DNA of 64,000 bases from Deltaproteobacteria bacterium (GCA_024276465.1 JAJRXD010000065.1:1-64000); one strand, 5' to 3'. Counted from the stretch's first letter, positions 1-8,953 are shown. The notes: a model not told the origin generated them from the sequence alone. Made by a program: numbers and translations.

Positions 1-389
1 CTTTCCCTGATAAAGCTCAACAGCTTTAATGCTGTGGGAACAGGGGTCTTTGCATTGTTAACAAGAGCCAGCTTGACGTTATAGTTTTTCAGAAATTCTC
101 TCTTGCTTGCGATAAGCCTTATCACCTCTTTTGAATAATTCCTGTTTGCTGCATAACTTACCACCTCATTGTCAGTAAGTTTTGGATTGTTGATTACTGC
201 CTGAGCAACAATCTTGTTTGTATCTTTTATCAGCAGGTTCCTGGCCTCTTTATTGCCAAGAGATGCTAACTTTATCTTCTCGCTGACAGCCATACCCGTA
301 ATCTGATTGTAAAGCGAGGAAGAATCCTTCTTATCCTTTTCTCCATCAGTTTCTTCAATAAGGTCTTTTGGGAATTGATTTTCATCCAT
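1..389 (-). CDS. Conserved helical-repeat protein, C-terminus cut by window edge
   Basis: An open frame starts at an ATG at 389 and runs off the left end, giving 129 residues without a stop. The first 30 residues are charged (MDENQFPKDLIEE). The rest is helical with repeated phrases such as KLASLGNKEARNLL, AVINNPKLTDNEVV and LALVNNAKTPVPTALKLL, spaced like HEAT or leucine-rich-variant repeats. I recall proteins with this wording as conserved in Deltaproteobacteria without an assigned function, sometimes labelled DUF2336-like; I cannot confirm the family. It lies downstream of the EF-G-like gene on the same strand, 200 bases away, with a hairpin between them, so it may have its own promoter. 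Confidence 0.75.
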   Translation of the reverse strand, partial: MDENQFPKDLIEETDGEKDKKDSSSLYNQITGMAVSEKIKLASLGNKEARNLLIKDTNKIVAQAVINNPKLTDNEVVSYAANRNYSKEVIRLIASKREFLKNYNVKLALVNNAKTPVPTALKLLSFIRE

Positions 390-516
390 ATAGTTTTAAC
401 TGTCCGTTAAGCGTTACTTGCTTCGTACATTAATTCATAAATATGGCAACATATTTTAGACATATATCTTCACCACCCGCTTCTCTCGAGGCACAGAGTT
501 CGCTGAAAACAAATTC

Positions 517-551
517 TTTATTGCTTCCGCTGAGACGCCGGAAGCAATAAA
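517..551 (-). terminator. Perfect 13-bp hairpin after the EF-G-like gene
   Basis: TTTATTGCTTCCG (517-529) and CGGAAGCAATAAA (539-551) form a perfect stem with a 9-base loop, 43 bases past the stop of the EF-G-like gene. On the minus strand it is followed by a moderately T-rich stretch rather than a clean T run, so intrinsic termination is likely but not certain. A related ATTGCTTCCGG string occurs at 6239-6249 upstream of purM. Confidence 0.55.
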
Positions 552-593
552 ACATCAGCCCCTCGGGCAGTAGAACATCGCGTAAATAAATTA

Positions 594-2678
594 TTATTCT
601 TCTCCGGCCTTTGACGCTGCAATAATTTTTTCACTCAGATGCTGGGGAACTTCATCATAGTGATCAAATTCCATTGTAAACATCCCCCTTCCGCTTGTCA
701 TTGAAGTAAGTTCTGCAGAGTACTGCTGCATTTCAGCCAGAGGAACCATTGCCTTTACAAGCTGTCCCCCCACTGACTGCTCCATGCCCAGCACCCTGCC
801 TCTTCTGCTGTTTATATCACCCATAATATCCCCTGTCACATCTTCCGGCACTGTAATTTCAACTGACATAACAGGCTCAAGCAGAACAGGTTTGCACTCA
901 ACAAAACCAGCTTTAAAACCCTTGGACCCTGCTATCTGAAAAGCCATATCAGAGGAATCAACATCATGGAAGGAGCCGTCATACAAAGTAACTCTGATAT
1001 CAACAATTGGATAACCTGCTAAAATTCCCTCCTTCATCTGGTTTACAATGCCTTTCTGCACAGCAGGTATATAATTTTTAGGTATAGCTCCACCCACTAT
1101 TTTATCTACAAACTCAAAACCACCACCTCGTGGAAGCGGCTCGATTTCTATCCATGTGTCTGCAAACTGCCCCCTGCCACCTGACTGTTTCTTGTGTTTT
1201 CCCTGGATTTTTGTCCTGCCCTTGATAGTCTCCTTGTACGGCAATTTCGGAAGCTTCATTTCTATATCAACGCCAAACTTTCTTTTCAGCCTCGCAGCAG
1301 CAACATCCAGATGCACCTGGCCAACACCTGACAAAATAAATTCCCTGGTTTCATCATTTCTTTTGAGCTGAAGCGTAGGATCCTCCTCTGTAAGACGTGC
1401 AAAGGAACCCGCCATTTTATCCTCATCCCCCCTGCTTTTTGCATAAATAGCGTAAGAAGCAACCGGTTTTTGATGCTCAAGTGCCTTAAAAAAGGCTGTT
1501 TCTCCTCCCTCATCACAAAACGTATCCCCTGTTGTTGTCTCTTTCAATTTTGCCACTGCCACAATGTCACCTGCAACTGCTCCCTCAAGAGCCTTTTGAG
1601 CTTTGCCCTCAATCTGCAAAACCTGACCGATCTTTTCTTTAACCTGTTTTTTCGCATTATATATTGTTGAGTCCGAAGATATGGAACCTGAAAAAACCCG
1701 AAAGAGAGTCAATTTTCCGGCATACGGGTCTGCAATGGTTTTGAAAACATAGGCAAACAGAGGCCCCTCTTCTTTTATTGCCACCTTTTTTGCTTCGTTT
1801 GATTTTGGATCAACAGCCTCAATCTCAGACCTGTCCAGTGGTGATGGAAAATATTGTGTAACAAAATCCAGCAGTTGTCTTGCCCCATAGTTTTTCACCC
1901 CGGCACCGCACAAAACACAATACAAATTACAATCCTTTACACCGGTTTTTATGACCTTGTTAATCTCATCACTGGTTATCTCCTGTCCATCAAGGTACTT
2001 TTCAAGGAGTTCCTCGCTTGACTCAGCAATATCTTCAATTAATTTCTGCCTCATTTCCTCAACCTTTTCGGAAATTTCTGACGGGATTTCACAATCTGAA
2101 ACATTCCCGGACTCATCTCCGGCAAATTCATATCCTTTCATTTTAATCAGATCTACAAACCCCTTAAAATTCAGATCACTTCCAATGGGTACCTGTATTG
2201 GTGCCGGATTAACCTTAAGGGTGTTCTTAATACTGTCTAATATTGCAAAAAAGTCCGTATTTTCCCTGTCAAGCCTGTTGATAAAAATAAGTGTTGGAAT
2301 ATTGAGTTCTTTAAGATGCTGCCAGACCTTTTCTGTTATTACCTGCACACCTGATGCAGCGTCTATGACAAGTACAGCTGCATCTACAACCTGAAGACTG
2401 TTATAGGTATCTGAAACAAAATTAGCATCACCAGGTGTGTCTATTATATTGACCAGATGTTTTTTCCAGTTGACATGATGAAAAGAACTCATAATGGTCA
2501 TTTTTCTATCTTTTTCTTCAGGCTCAAAATCTAAAACAGATTCACCATTATCCACCTTACAAAGACGGTCAGTCGCTTTGCCGCTAAAAAGCAATGCCTC
2601 GGCAAGTGAGGTCTTGCCTGATTTTCCGTGACCTACTATTGCAATATTTCTGATCAGACTGGATTCATTTTTTTTCAT
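594..2678 (-). CDS. Elongation factor G-like GTPase (EF-G paralogue type)
   Basis: This 694-residue translational GTPase has the full EF-G layout: G domain, domain II, and domains III-V ending in the EF-G C-terminal fold. The P-loop reads GHGKSGKTSL (16-25), G3 is DTPGDANF (80-87) and G4 is NRLD (134-137). Canonical EF-G has AHIDAGKTT, DTPGHVDF and NKMD, so this belongs to the bacterial EF-G-like branch (often called EF-G2 or FusA-like) rather than the housekeeping fusA. Members of that branch bind GTP and ribosomes, but their roles are poorly defined. The switch I motif RKMTI replaces RGITI. The gene ends in tandem TAA TAA. The start is supported by AAGGAAGG about 8 bases upstream. A sigma-70-like promoter lies at 2776-2804. 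It is apparently monocistronic. Confidence 0.9.
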   Translation of the reverse strand: MKKNESSLIRNIAIVGHGKSGKTSLAEALLFSGKATDRLCKVDNGESVLDFEPEEKDRKMTIMSSFHHVNWKKHLVNIIDTPGDANFVSDTYNSLQVVDAAVLVIDAASGVQVITEKVWQHLKELNIPTLIFINRLDRENTDFFAILDSIKNTLKVNPAPIQVPIGSDLNFKGFVDLIKMKGYEFAGDESGNVSDCEIPSEISEKVEEMRQKLIEDIAESSEELLEKYLDGQEITSDEINKVIKTGVKDCNLYCVLCGAGVKNYGARQLLDFVTQYFPSPLDRSEIEAVDPKSNEAKKVAIKEEGPLFAYVFKTIADPYAGKLTLFRVFSGSISSDSTIYNAKKQVKEKIGQVLQIEGKAQKALEGAVAGDIVAVAKLKETTTGDTFCDEGGETAFFKALEHQKPVASYAIYAKSRGDEDKMAGSFARLTEEDPTLQLKRNDETREFILSGVGQVHLDVAAARLKRKFGVDIEMKLPKLPYKETIKGRTKIQGKHKKQSGGRGQFADTWIEIEPLPRGGGFEFVDKIVGGAIPKNYIPAVQKGIVNQMKEGILAGYPIVDIRVTLYDGSFHDVDSSDMAFQIAGSKGFKAGFVECKPVLLEPVMSVEITVPEDVTGDIMGDINSRRGRVLGMEQSVGGQLVKAMVPLAEMQQYSAELTSMTSGRGMFTMEFDHYDEVPQHLSEKIIAASKAGEE

Positions 2679-2775
2679 GGGCGCTTTCCTTCCTTAATCA
2701 GGTTGTTTGAAAACAGATTTTAATGGGCAACTGCCATTCGAATTTCCTAAGTATCTTAAATTTAATGTTATTTTT

Positions 2776-2804
2776 ATTATAAGTGATAACAGGTTAGAAT
2801 GCAA
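2776..2804 (-). promoter_or_regulatory. Sigma-70-like promoter for the EF-G-like gene
   Basis: On the minus strand TTGCAT (2799-2804) and a perfect TATAAT (2776-2781) are separated by 17 bases, about 100 bases upstream of the start at 2678. The gap 2679-3091 otherwise holds the radA promoter and a 14-base direct repeat, GTTAGAATGCAACA, at 2793-2806 and 3021-3034. That repeat overlaps this -35 and the -10 of the radA promoter. Nothing else is recognised in the gap. Confidence 0.6.
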
Positions 2805-3000
2805 CAGAATTTTAAATCTTTAAACCCGGATATTACAGCAGAAAATACAAACAGGAACGAAACGCGCGGCAGGAATGGTTCTGGAATGCAGGTATATCAA
2901 AAAATCTACAGATACACAAAATCATGAATTCCTATCTTGCCAGGACAGAAAATTTTACTCCGTGGCAAACATCTGATTGCAATACCCGGGTTTAAGCATG

Positions 3001-3028
3001 TTGACAGATTTTTCAGAATTGTTAGAAT
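3001..3028 (+). promoter_or_regulatory. Sigma-70-like promoter for radA-psd
   Basis: A perfect TTGACA (3001-3006) is followed after 16 bases by TAGAAT (3023-3028), one mismatch from the -10 consensus. The predicted start of transcription is near 3035, leaving a leader of about 55 bases before radA. Confidence 0.65.
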
Positions 3029-3091
3029 GCAACAACATTAATATCATACACTAAGACAACAGTTACAGCTTTTCACTATTTACTATTTACA

Positions 3092-4462
3092 ATGTCAAAA
3101 AACAGAACTGTTTTCACATGCTCCTTTTGCGGGCATCAGGCACCAAAATGGTTAGGCAAATGTCCTGACTGCGACCAGTGGAACACATACTATGAAGAAG
3201 TTCAGACAAAAAACAGAATGTTTTCTTTACATGCTGCCAGCACCACTGAAAATCATCCTGTGCCTGTACATGAAATCAGTTTCAATGCTGAAGACACTTT
3301 TGTAACAGGCATTGACGAGCTTGACAGAGTTTTAGGCGGAGGCATTGTAAAGGGAGCAGTGATACTCATCGGCGGCGATCCCGGAATCGGAAAGTCCACA
3401 CTGGTACTTCAGGCTCTCACCAGTCTTGCACAAAATGGGTGTAAAGTTCTTTATGTTTCCGGTGAAGAATCCCTGAGACAAATACGCATTCGCGCTGAAC
3501 GGTTAGGTTCCACTTCCGAAAGGCTCTACATACTTACCGAAACATCTCTTGAACAGATAATTAATGAAATCAGGAATTTTCAGCCGTCTATTTTAGTAAT
3601 TGACTCTGTCCAGACAATATATACTTCAGAGCTTGAATCAGCACCCGGAAGTGTAAGCCAGATAAGAGAAACATCTGCAAGGCTTATCAATCTTGCAAAA
3701 TCAACTGAAACTGCCTGCTTTTTAATTGGGCATGTGACAAAAGAAGGTGCAATTGCAGGGCCCAGGGTTTTGGAGCATATGGTTGACACTGTTCTGTACT
3801 TTGAAGGAGACAGGGGACACTCCTACAGGATACTCCGTGCAGTTAAAAACCGCTTCGGTTCAACGGATGAGATCGGGGTTTTTGAAATGGAAACAGGAGG
3901 TCTGGCAGAAGTTAAAAACCCTTCAGAGCTTTTTATTGCAGAACGTCCTGAAAACTCGGCAGGGTCCACAGTTGTCCCAAGCATGGAAGGAACACGGCCC
4001 ATATTAGTGGAAATCCAGGCTCTTGTAGCACCCACATCACTTTCCATGCCCCGCAGGACAGCTATCGGGGTGGACTACAACAGAGCATCTGTTCTTGTAG
4101 CAGTACTTGAAAAAAAAACAGGGATCAAGCTTTACGACCAGGATATTTTTTTAAACATCGCCGGAGGCATCCGTTTAAATGAGCCTGGAGTGGACCTTGG
4201 TGTTATTACATCCATTGTTTCAAGCAGGATGGATCAGCCTGTTGCGCCCCTGACCGCAGTGTGCGGTGAAGTCGGGCTTACAGGTGAAGTCAGGGCAGTG
4301 GGCCAGATTGCATCGCGCATCAAAGAGGCAGAACGGCTTGGATTTTCAAAATGCCTGATTCCGAAAAACAACCTGAAAAATACTTTTAACAAAGGGAAAA
4401 TAGAAGTTATTGGATTCAGAACAATTAAGGATACAATTGAATATGTTTTCAACCAGAAATAG
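3092..4462 (+). CDS. radA: DNA repair protein RadA (Sms)
   Basis: This 456-residue protein is full length for RadA, the RecA-like helicase that drives branch migration during recombinational repair. The N-terminus has the C4 zinc finger (Cys10, 13, 24, 27). The ATPase core has Walker A GGDPGIGKST (94-103) and the family-specific KNRFG motif near residue 250. The C-terminal third is the Lon-protease-like domain (VALTAVCGEVGLTGEVRAV-type segment, written here as PLTAVCGEVGLTGEVRAV). It is the first gene of a pair with psd, 18 bases apart. The match to the family is complete and leaves no real alternative. Confidence 0.97.
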   Translation: MSKNRTVFTCSFCGHQAPKWLGKCPDCDQWNTYYEEVQTKNRMFSLHAASTTENHPVPVHEISFNAEDTFVTGIDELDRVLGGGIVKGAVILIGGDPGIGKSTLVLQALTSLAQNGCKVLYVSGEESLRQIRIRAERLGSTSERLYILTETSLEQIINEIRNFQPSILVIDSVQTIYTSELESAPGSVSQIRETSARLINLAKSTETACFLIGHVTKEGAIAGPRVLEHMVDTVLYFEGDRGHSYRILRAVKNRFGSTDEIGVFEMETGGLAEVKNPSELFIAERPENSAGSTVVPSMEGTRPILVEIQALVAPTSLSMPRRTAIGVDYNRASVLVAVLEKKTGIKLYDQDIFLNIAGGIRLNEPGVDLGVITSIVSSRMDQPVAPLTAVCGEVGLTGEVRAVGQIASRIKEAERLGFSKCLIPKNNLKNTFNKGKIEVIGFRTIKDTIEYVFNQK

Positions 4463-4480
4463 AAAGGCAATGGGTTTCAA

Positions 4481-5155
4481 ATGCCATCATTCATAGCCCG
4501 TGAAGGTTATTCGATTATCATGACAGTTTTAGCTGTAGCAGCAGCACTGCTTTTTTTTTCATTCATCACTGATGCCAGATTTGCTTTTCCATTGCAGATC
4601 CTTGCATCAGCAGTGTTTCTTTTTTTTGTTTTCACCCTGTTTTTCTTCAGAGATCCTGAACGAAAAACAGGTTTGAATCCCAGCGCCCTGATTGCCCCTG
4701 CTGACGGAACCATAATTGCTGTTAAAGAGATGAATGAACCCCGGTATTTAAAAGGAGGTTCAACAAGAATCAGCATTTTCATGTCAGTATTTAATGTTCA
4801 TGTTAACCGGTCGCCGATAAACGGGTTAATAGAGTTAGTGCACTACAATCCCGGTAAATTTATCTCTGCCTTCAAGGAAAAGGCATCAGAGGATAATGAA
4901 AGCCTCCTTGTGGGGATACAGGGGCAGGAGAGTTATAAAAAAATTGCTGTGAAATTTATAGCAGGGCTTATCGCCAGAAGGATTGTTTTTTATAAAAAAC
5001 TCAATGACACGATCAGTCAGGGGGAAAGAATTAACCTGATACGATTTGGATCACGGGTTGACCTGTACTGCCCCAGGGGAACAGAAATCAAAGTCAAAAA
5101 TGGAGATAAAGTAACAGCAGGTGAGACTGTGATAGCCCTGTTTAAAAATCCGTAA
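4481..5155 (+). CDS. psd: Phosphatidylserine decarboxylase proenzyme
   Basis: This 224-residue protein is the short, type A form of the membrane-associated enzyme that converts phosphatidylserine to phosphatidylethanolamine. Two hydrophobic helices occupy residues 10-30 and 36-56. The catalytic core has APADGTI (72-78) and FNVHVNRSP (104-112). The self-cleavage site is Gly190-Ser191 in RFGSRVD, which yields the pyruvoyl alpha chain. It follows radA closely and overlaps the 3' end of the convergent purM by 14 bases. I would have expected pssA beside it, as in many genomes, but it is not in this window. Confidence 0.95.
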   Translation: MPSFIAREGYSIIMTVLAVAAALLFFSFITDARFAFPLQILASAVFLFFVFTLFFFRDPERKTGLNPSALIAPADGTIIAVKEMNEPRYLKGGSTRISIFMSVFNVHVNRSPINGLIELVHYNPGKFISAFKEKASEDNESLLVGIQGQESYKKIAVKFIAGLIARRIVFYKKLNDTISQGERINLIRFGSRVDLYCPRGTEIKVKNGDKVTAGETVIALFKNP

Positions 5156-6194
5156 ATTTTACGTCACATTTCCTTTTTGTGCCCTTGCTCTCAATTTCTC
5201 CAATAACAAAAGCTTTTTCATTTAAAGCATTGAGACGCTGAATTACATCCTCTTCATCTTTCTGGCGCACCACTAAAACCATACCAATTCCATTATTGAA
5301 TGTCTTAAGCATCTCTTCATCGTCAATACCGCCTTCTGATTGTATAAGGCTGAAAACAGGCGGGACATCCCAGCAACCCAGGTGGATATTGGCCATGCAG
5401 CCTTTGGGGAGAATCCTTGATATATTGTCAACAAGCCCTCCTCCGGTTATGTGAGCAATCCCGTGAATTTGAAAATCCCTTAAAAGGTTCAGAATGGTTT
5501 TTACATAGATTTTTGTCGGTTTAAGCAGTTCTTCACCCACTGTACATCCTAACTCTTCAAGAAAATCTTCCGGGTTCATTCCCTTTTTGTCAAATATCAC
5601 TTTTCTTGCCAGAGACAGTCCATTGCTGTGAACACCGCTTGAAGCTATCCCTACAATTTTATCACAAACAGTAATTGATGAACCATCTATAATGTTGTCC
5701 TTTTCCACAACACCTACAACAAAACCTGCTACATCATAATCTCCATCTTTGTAAAACGAGGGCATTTCAGCTGTTTCACCCCCCACAAGAGAGCACCCTG
5801 CCTGCCTGCATCCAACAACAATTCCTTTAACAAGATCAGTTAAAATATCTTCATCAAATTTACCAATTGATATATAATCAAGCATGAACAAAGGTTCTGC
5901 GCCCTGAACCACAATATCATTTACACACATTGCAACAAGGTCTATACCGATAGTATCATGTTTGTTCATCATAAAAGCAATCCGCAGCTTTGTTCCGACA
6001 CCGTCTGTTGAGGAAACAAGAACAGGTGCATTATACTTTTCATTGTGCAGGGCAAAAAAGCTGCCAAAACCTCCGATATCCGACACAACTTCAGGTCTCA
6101 TTGAAGGTTTAACAAGGGTTTTCAAAGACTTTACAAATTTATTAGCAGCATTTATATCAACACCTGCATCCTTGTAAGTAATTTTTTTATCCAT
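5142..6194 (-). CDS. purM: Phosphoribosylformylglycinamidine cyclo-ligase (AIR synthase)
   Basis: This 350-residue protein carries out step five of purine synthesis, ATP-dependent closure of FGAM to AIR. Family signatures include YKDAGVDINAAN at the N-terminus, STDGVGTK (63-70), DIVVQGAEPLFMLDY, GGETAEMPSFY and ITGGGLVDN. It starts at an ATG at 6194. It is convergent with psd, with a 14-base tail-to-tail overlap, and divergent from the SGNH hydrolase. No other pur gene is near. Confidence 0.97.
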   Translation of the reverse strand: MDKKITYKDAGVDINAANKFVKSLKTLVKPSMRPEVVSDIGGFGSFFALHNEKYNAPVLVSSTDGVGTKLRIAFMMNKHDTIGIDLVAMCVNDIVVQGAEPLFMLDYISIGKFDEDILTDLVKGIVVGCRQAGCSLVGGETAEMPSFYKDGDYDVAGFVVGVVEKDNIIDGSSITVCDKIVGIASSGVHSNGLSLARKVIFDKKGMNPEDFLEELGCTVGEELLKPTKIYVKTILNLLRDFQIHGIAHITGGGLVDNISRILPKGCMANIHLGCWDVPPVFSLIQSEGGIDDEEMLKTFNNGIGMVLVVRQKDEEDVIQRLNALNEKAFVIGEIESKGTKRKCDVKFTDF

Positions 6195-6343
6195 ATTTTA
6201 GAAAACTTTCTCTGTTTTGTTTACGTATCAAACATATTATTGCTTCCGGCCTTTACTTCAGAAATACGGGTAAAGAATAGGGGAAGCAGGAAAGGATGTC
6301 AACCTCAAAGGGATTTTAAAATCAAATCAATTATTGTCAGAAA

Positions 6344-6940
6344 ATGAACATTCAAAAAACCATACAAAAGCTTGCTGCAGGTCAGACAATAACTATTGCC
6401 GCCCTGGGAGATTCACTGACTTACGGGTGGATGGTTAAAAAGGGATATCTTGACTTCTTAAGGCAAATGCTGACTGCAAAATATCCGGGCAGCATTATAA
6501 AAATTATTAACAGAGGAATTCCAGGGGATACTGCCGAAGGGGGGTTGCTCCGGTTACATGCCCATGTCATAAAAACCAATCCTGACTTGACATTAATACA
6601 ATTCGCGCTTAATGACGCGTTTTCCGGATATCCCCTTGTAGAATTTCAAAACAATATTATGGAAATAGTTAAGAAAATTAAAAAATATACTTTATCTGAA
6701 ATACTGTTAATGACCTCATCTGCATTGGATGAAAGAGAAAAACACACTGTTGAGCACTATTACAACTGCCTGAAGTTTGTTGCTGAAAAAGAATCTGTTC
6801 CAGTTGCACTTGTTCATGAATACTGGGAAGCGAAGATATCAGGAGGAACACAATTCAGCCTGCTGGTTCAGGAAGACCGTGTGCATCCCACTGAGGAAGG
6901 CTACCGGTTAATGGCTGAAGCGGTTATGGAGCTGGTTTAA
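6344..6940 (+). CDS. SGNH/GDSL-family hydrolase
   Basis: This 198-residue esterase-type protein has the blocks of the SGNH superfamily: GDSLTYGW (22-29, catalytic Ser24), the oxyanion Gly in RGIPGDTAEGG, Asn in QFALNDAF, and the catalytic Asp-His pair in DRVHPTEEGY near residue 178. It has no signal peptide, so it is probably cytoplasmic, like TesA-related or lysophospholipase-type members. The substrate cannot be told from sequence. It stands alone between purM (divergent) and a 625-base gene-free stretch. A hairpin begins directly after the TAA. Confidence 0.88.
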   Translation: MNIQKTIQKLAAGQTITIAALGDSLTYGWMVKKGYLDFLRQMLTAKYPGSIIKIINRGIPGDTAEGGLLRLHAHVIKTNPDLTLIQFALNDAFSGYPLVEFQNNIMEIVKKIKKYTLSEILLMTSSALDEREKHTVEHYYNCLKFVAEKESVPVALVHEYWEAKISGGTQFSLLVQEDRVHPTEEGYRLMAEAVMELV

Positions 6941-6962
6941 CCCGAATTATTAAAAATTCGGG
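6941..6962 (+). terminator. Hairpin directly after the GDSL gene
   Basis: CCCGAATT (6941-6948) pairs perfectly with AATTCGGG (6955-6962) across a 6-base loop, starting at the base after the TAA stop. No T run follows, so it may be a 3'-end stabilising hairpin rather than a true intrinsic terminator. Confidence 0.4.
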
Positions 6963-7320
6963 GACATCCATATTGGTTTCTCATAGTCTTCTTGTAATAA
7001 CCGTGGTTTTGACCCTGAAAACACCATTATTGGACCAATATTAGCCCCTTTTTAATCATAATTACAAGTATTTACGACTGCTTATCTTGGCCCGACCCCG
7101 TACCTTCCTTCTCATGAAACAAACCATCCTGTTGAAATCTCTTTAAATTTTTCAAAAAAGAATGTGTACGCTAATATTTATTCCCGTAAAAGTGATAAGT
7201 GTTTGATATTGCTTTATTTTATTAATGCTCAAAAATAGAGCAGTTTGCTGTCCCGGCCTTAAAATCAGGACTTAAAACTGTTTTTCACACTGTTTTCCAC
7301 AGGAAACCAACAATCATTGT

Positions 7321-7361
7321 GGATTAATTAATGCCCTATATATGGTATGTTTAATTAATCC
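7321..7361. repeat. 11-bp inverted repeat with 19-base loop
   Basis: GGATTAATTAA (7321-7331) is matched exactly by TTAATTAATCC (7351-7361). Flanking TTGT and ACAA extend the symmetry with a small offset. It sits among the DnaA-box-like motifs and not in front of a gene start. Confidence 0.7.
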
Positions 7362-7496
7362 ATCCACAAGATATGCACAGGTGTAAATTCGTTGAATTAT
7401 GGTTTATGGTGCGGTTTTTAAGTGAAGTTTTGGCAAGCATGGGGTTTTCGTCTTTCTAATTCCCTGTAGCTTTATGCGTCTGTCATTCCCTGTAAA

Positions 7497-7516
7497 GAGA
7501 CTGTGTCGCAATTATG
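7497..7516 (+). repeat. Solo copy of the GACTGTGTCGCAAT end repeat
   Basis: GAGACTGTGTCGCAATTATG matches the right end of the element at 14693-14824 (there on the opposite strand) and resembles GAGACTGTGCCGCAATGA at 44573-44590. No partner end is visible nearby, so this is probably a relic. Confidence 0.5.
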
Positions 7517-7565
7517 AGTTTTATGGTCCGGATCTCAGTCTGTCCTGAAGTGTCCCTGGTTGAAG

Positions 7566-7844
7566 TCAACTTTGCATCCAGTCAGGTAAAGAGCTTTTTG
7601 TTGCTGCGGAGTAGAGAGTTTCCGGGGCAATATCGATTTCATTTTTCCAGGTTAAAACACCAACTTCATTATCGATGGAGAAGGATTTAAAAAAATCAAT
7701 GTTTTTAAATTTTTCAAAAACACCACCCTTTTTTAAATATGATGAAAAGTCAACAATTCCTGACTTGCCATCTTCAAAAGTAATTTTTATTTTATAATCC
7801 CCACAGTATTCAGCTGAAACAACATCTAACAACACGACTATCAT
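7566..7844 (-). CDS. DUF2442 domain protein
   Basis: This 92-residue protein matches the DUF2442 pattern: an N-terminal strand, then ITFEDGKSGIVDFSSYLK, a G-x-F-E-K-F segment, and the C-terminal VLTWKNEIDIAPETLY motif. DUF2442 genes are very often paired with DUF4160 genes, as here with a 7-base gap. The pair is suspected to be a toxin-antitoxin-like module, but I know of no firm demonstration. This copy is intact while its partner is frameshifted. Confidence 0.85.
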   Translation of the reverse strand: MIVVLLDVVSAEYCGDYKIKITFEDGKSGIVDFSSYLKKGGVFEKFKNIDFFKSFSIDNEVGVLTWKNEIDIAPETLYSAATKSSLPDWMQS

Positions 7845-7851
7845 CTCCTTT

Positions 7852-8113
7852 TTATTTTAATGGTTCAATCTTTTCCAGGGTTTTATTCTGTGCTGCTAAT
7901 TCCCAATCTTTTAATAATTCTTCTTTGTGCAAAGTTGCCCACTCAATTGTTAGTCCTAAGGCTCGAGGGGAAATGTTGCCTTCAAGAATACTTAAATCTT
8001 TTAATATTGATAATAACTTTTTCTCCACCATATCTTGCATGAAAATGTGGTGGATTATGGTCGTCAAAAAACATCGAAATTATTATTCCATAGAATCTTG
8101 ATAACTCTGGCAT
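7852..8113 (-). pseudogene. DUF4160 domain gene with one frameshift
   Basis: From an ATG at 8113 the frame reads MPELSRFYGIIISMFF then DDHNPPHFHARYGGEK, the classic DUF4160 N-terminus. It goes out of frame near the T4 run at 7999-8002 (AAAA on the coding strand). The next frame continues KDLSILEGN and SPRALGLTIEWATLHKEELL to a stop at 7852, the classic DUF4160 C-terminus. The total of 262 bases is one more than a multiple of three, consistent with one inserted base. GGGG seven bases before the ATG gives a plausible ribosome site. It is either a recent pseudogene or an assembly error. It lies immediately upstream of the DUF2442 gene. Confidence 0.85.
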
Positions 8114-8200
8114 CTGTAACCCCTTTTTTTTAATTATTATATCACATTTACATCATTTTTTCTTGCATAATGAATAATGCGAACGGACACTTTCCCATAA

Positions 8201-8230
8201 GTCAGGAAGGGGTCAGTCAGGAAGGGGTCA
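8201..8230. repeat. 15-bp perfect tandem duplication
   Basis: GTCAGGAAGGGGTCA occurs twice head to tail (8201-8215 and 8216-8230). A partial match, TTCAGGAAGGGGTA, occurs at 56581-56594. GGGGTCA-type strings commonly mark decayed small mobile elements in this bacterial group, which is an inference only. Confidence 0.6.
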
Positions 8231-8382
8231 AATCTCCGTTTGACTTTTACATGTCTCGGGGCTTCAGTCTGTTTGATTTGCACGGATTTTTTATAAAACC
8301 GTGATGTCTGGATATCTGTTGACCTGGAAGATGAATTTTACTATTCTTCCTCTAAACCTCGAAATTTCCAGGAGAGAAAAAC

Positions 8383-8817
8383 ATGCGCAATTTAACCGAA
8401 AAAGAGATCAGGAATCTGATGGATGAAATGATGTGGGGAACAATTATTGCTGTTGATGACGGGCAGCCTTATGCTGTTGAAACCTCATTCGCCACTGATG
8501 ACAAATTTTTATACACCGGAACTCAATGCGGAGGGAGGATGAACAGGTGCATTGAAAAACACAATAAGGTTACTTTCAAGATCTGCGACAGCACTAAAGA
8601 CACAAGGCAATACAGGGCAGCCATAGTTGAGTCAGAGGCAACGATTTTGAAAGATACAGATGAAATCAGGCATTGCCTGCGGATAATCATAACAAAGATC
8701 GGATGGTCATTATCAGGGCTTGATGCAAAAGCTGAAAAAATAGCAGCCGGGACAGGATCCCTCAGTCTCTACCGCATGCCGCTCAAAAACCTGGGTGGGG
8801 TTGGACACGGGTTTTGA
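8383..8817 (+). CDS. Pyridoxamine 5'-phosphate oxidase-family flavin-binding protein
   Basis: This 144-residue protein has the split-barrel FMN-binding fold of the Nim/PNPOx-like family: MRNLTEKEIRNLMDEMMWGT at the N-terminus, the strand PYAVETSFATDDKFLYTGT, and NKVTFKICDSTKD leading into a Y-R-A-A-I-V-E-S-E strand. Such proteins bind FMN, F420 or heme, and some confer nitroimidazole resistance. The substrate here is unknown. AGGAGA lies 10 bases before the ATG. It stands alone, transcribed toward argJ. Confidence 0.8.
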   Translation: MRNLTEKEIRNLMDEMMWGTIIAVDDGQPYAVETSFATDDKFLYTGTQCGGRMNRCIEKHNKVTFKICDSTKDTRQYRAAIVESEATILKDTDEIRHCLRIIITKIGWSLSGLDAKAEKIAAGTGSLSLYRMPLKNLGGVGHGF

Positions 8818-8953
8818 CTTCCAACAAAGTCGTCAGATTTAAATATCGAATAATGATTTTTCCCTTCGACATTCATTATTCCATGCTCAATATTCTTCGG
8901 TTTAAAGATTTTGCCTGCTCCAGTAAAAATGCAACTTCGTTTCTAACAGTATA

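Larger units (their letters stand above)
6963..7565. other. Gene-free stretch with DnaA-box-like cluster and repeat relic
   Basis: No convincing reading frame is present. The stretch holds four DnaA-box-like nonamers between 7281 and 7368, an 11-bp inverted repeat (7321-7331 with 7351-7361), and at 7497-7516 a copy of the GACTGTGTCGCAATTATG end sequence shared with the element at 14693-14824. Confidence 0.6.
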
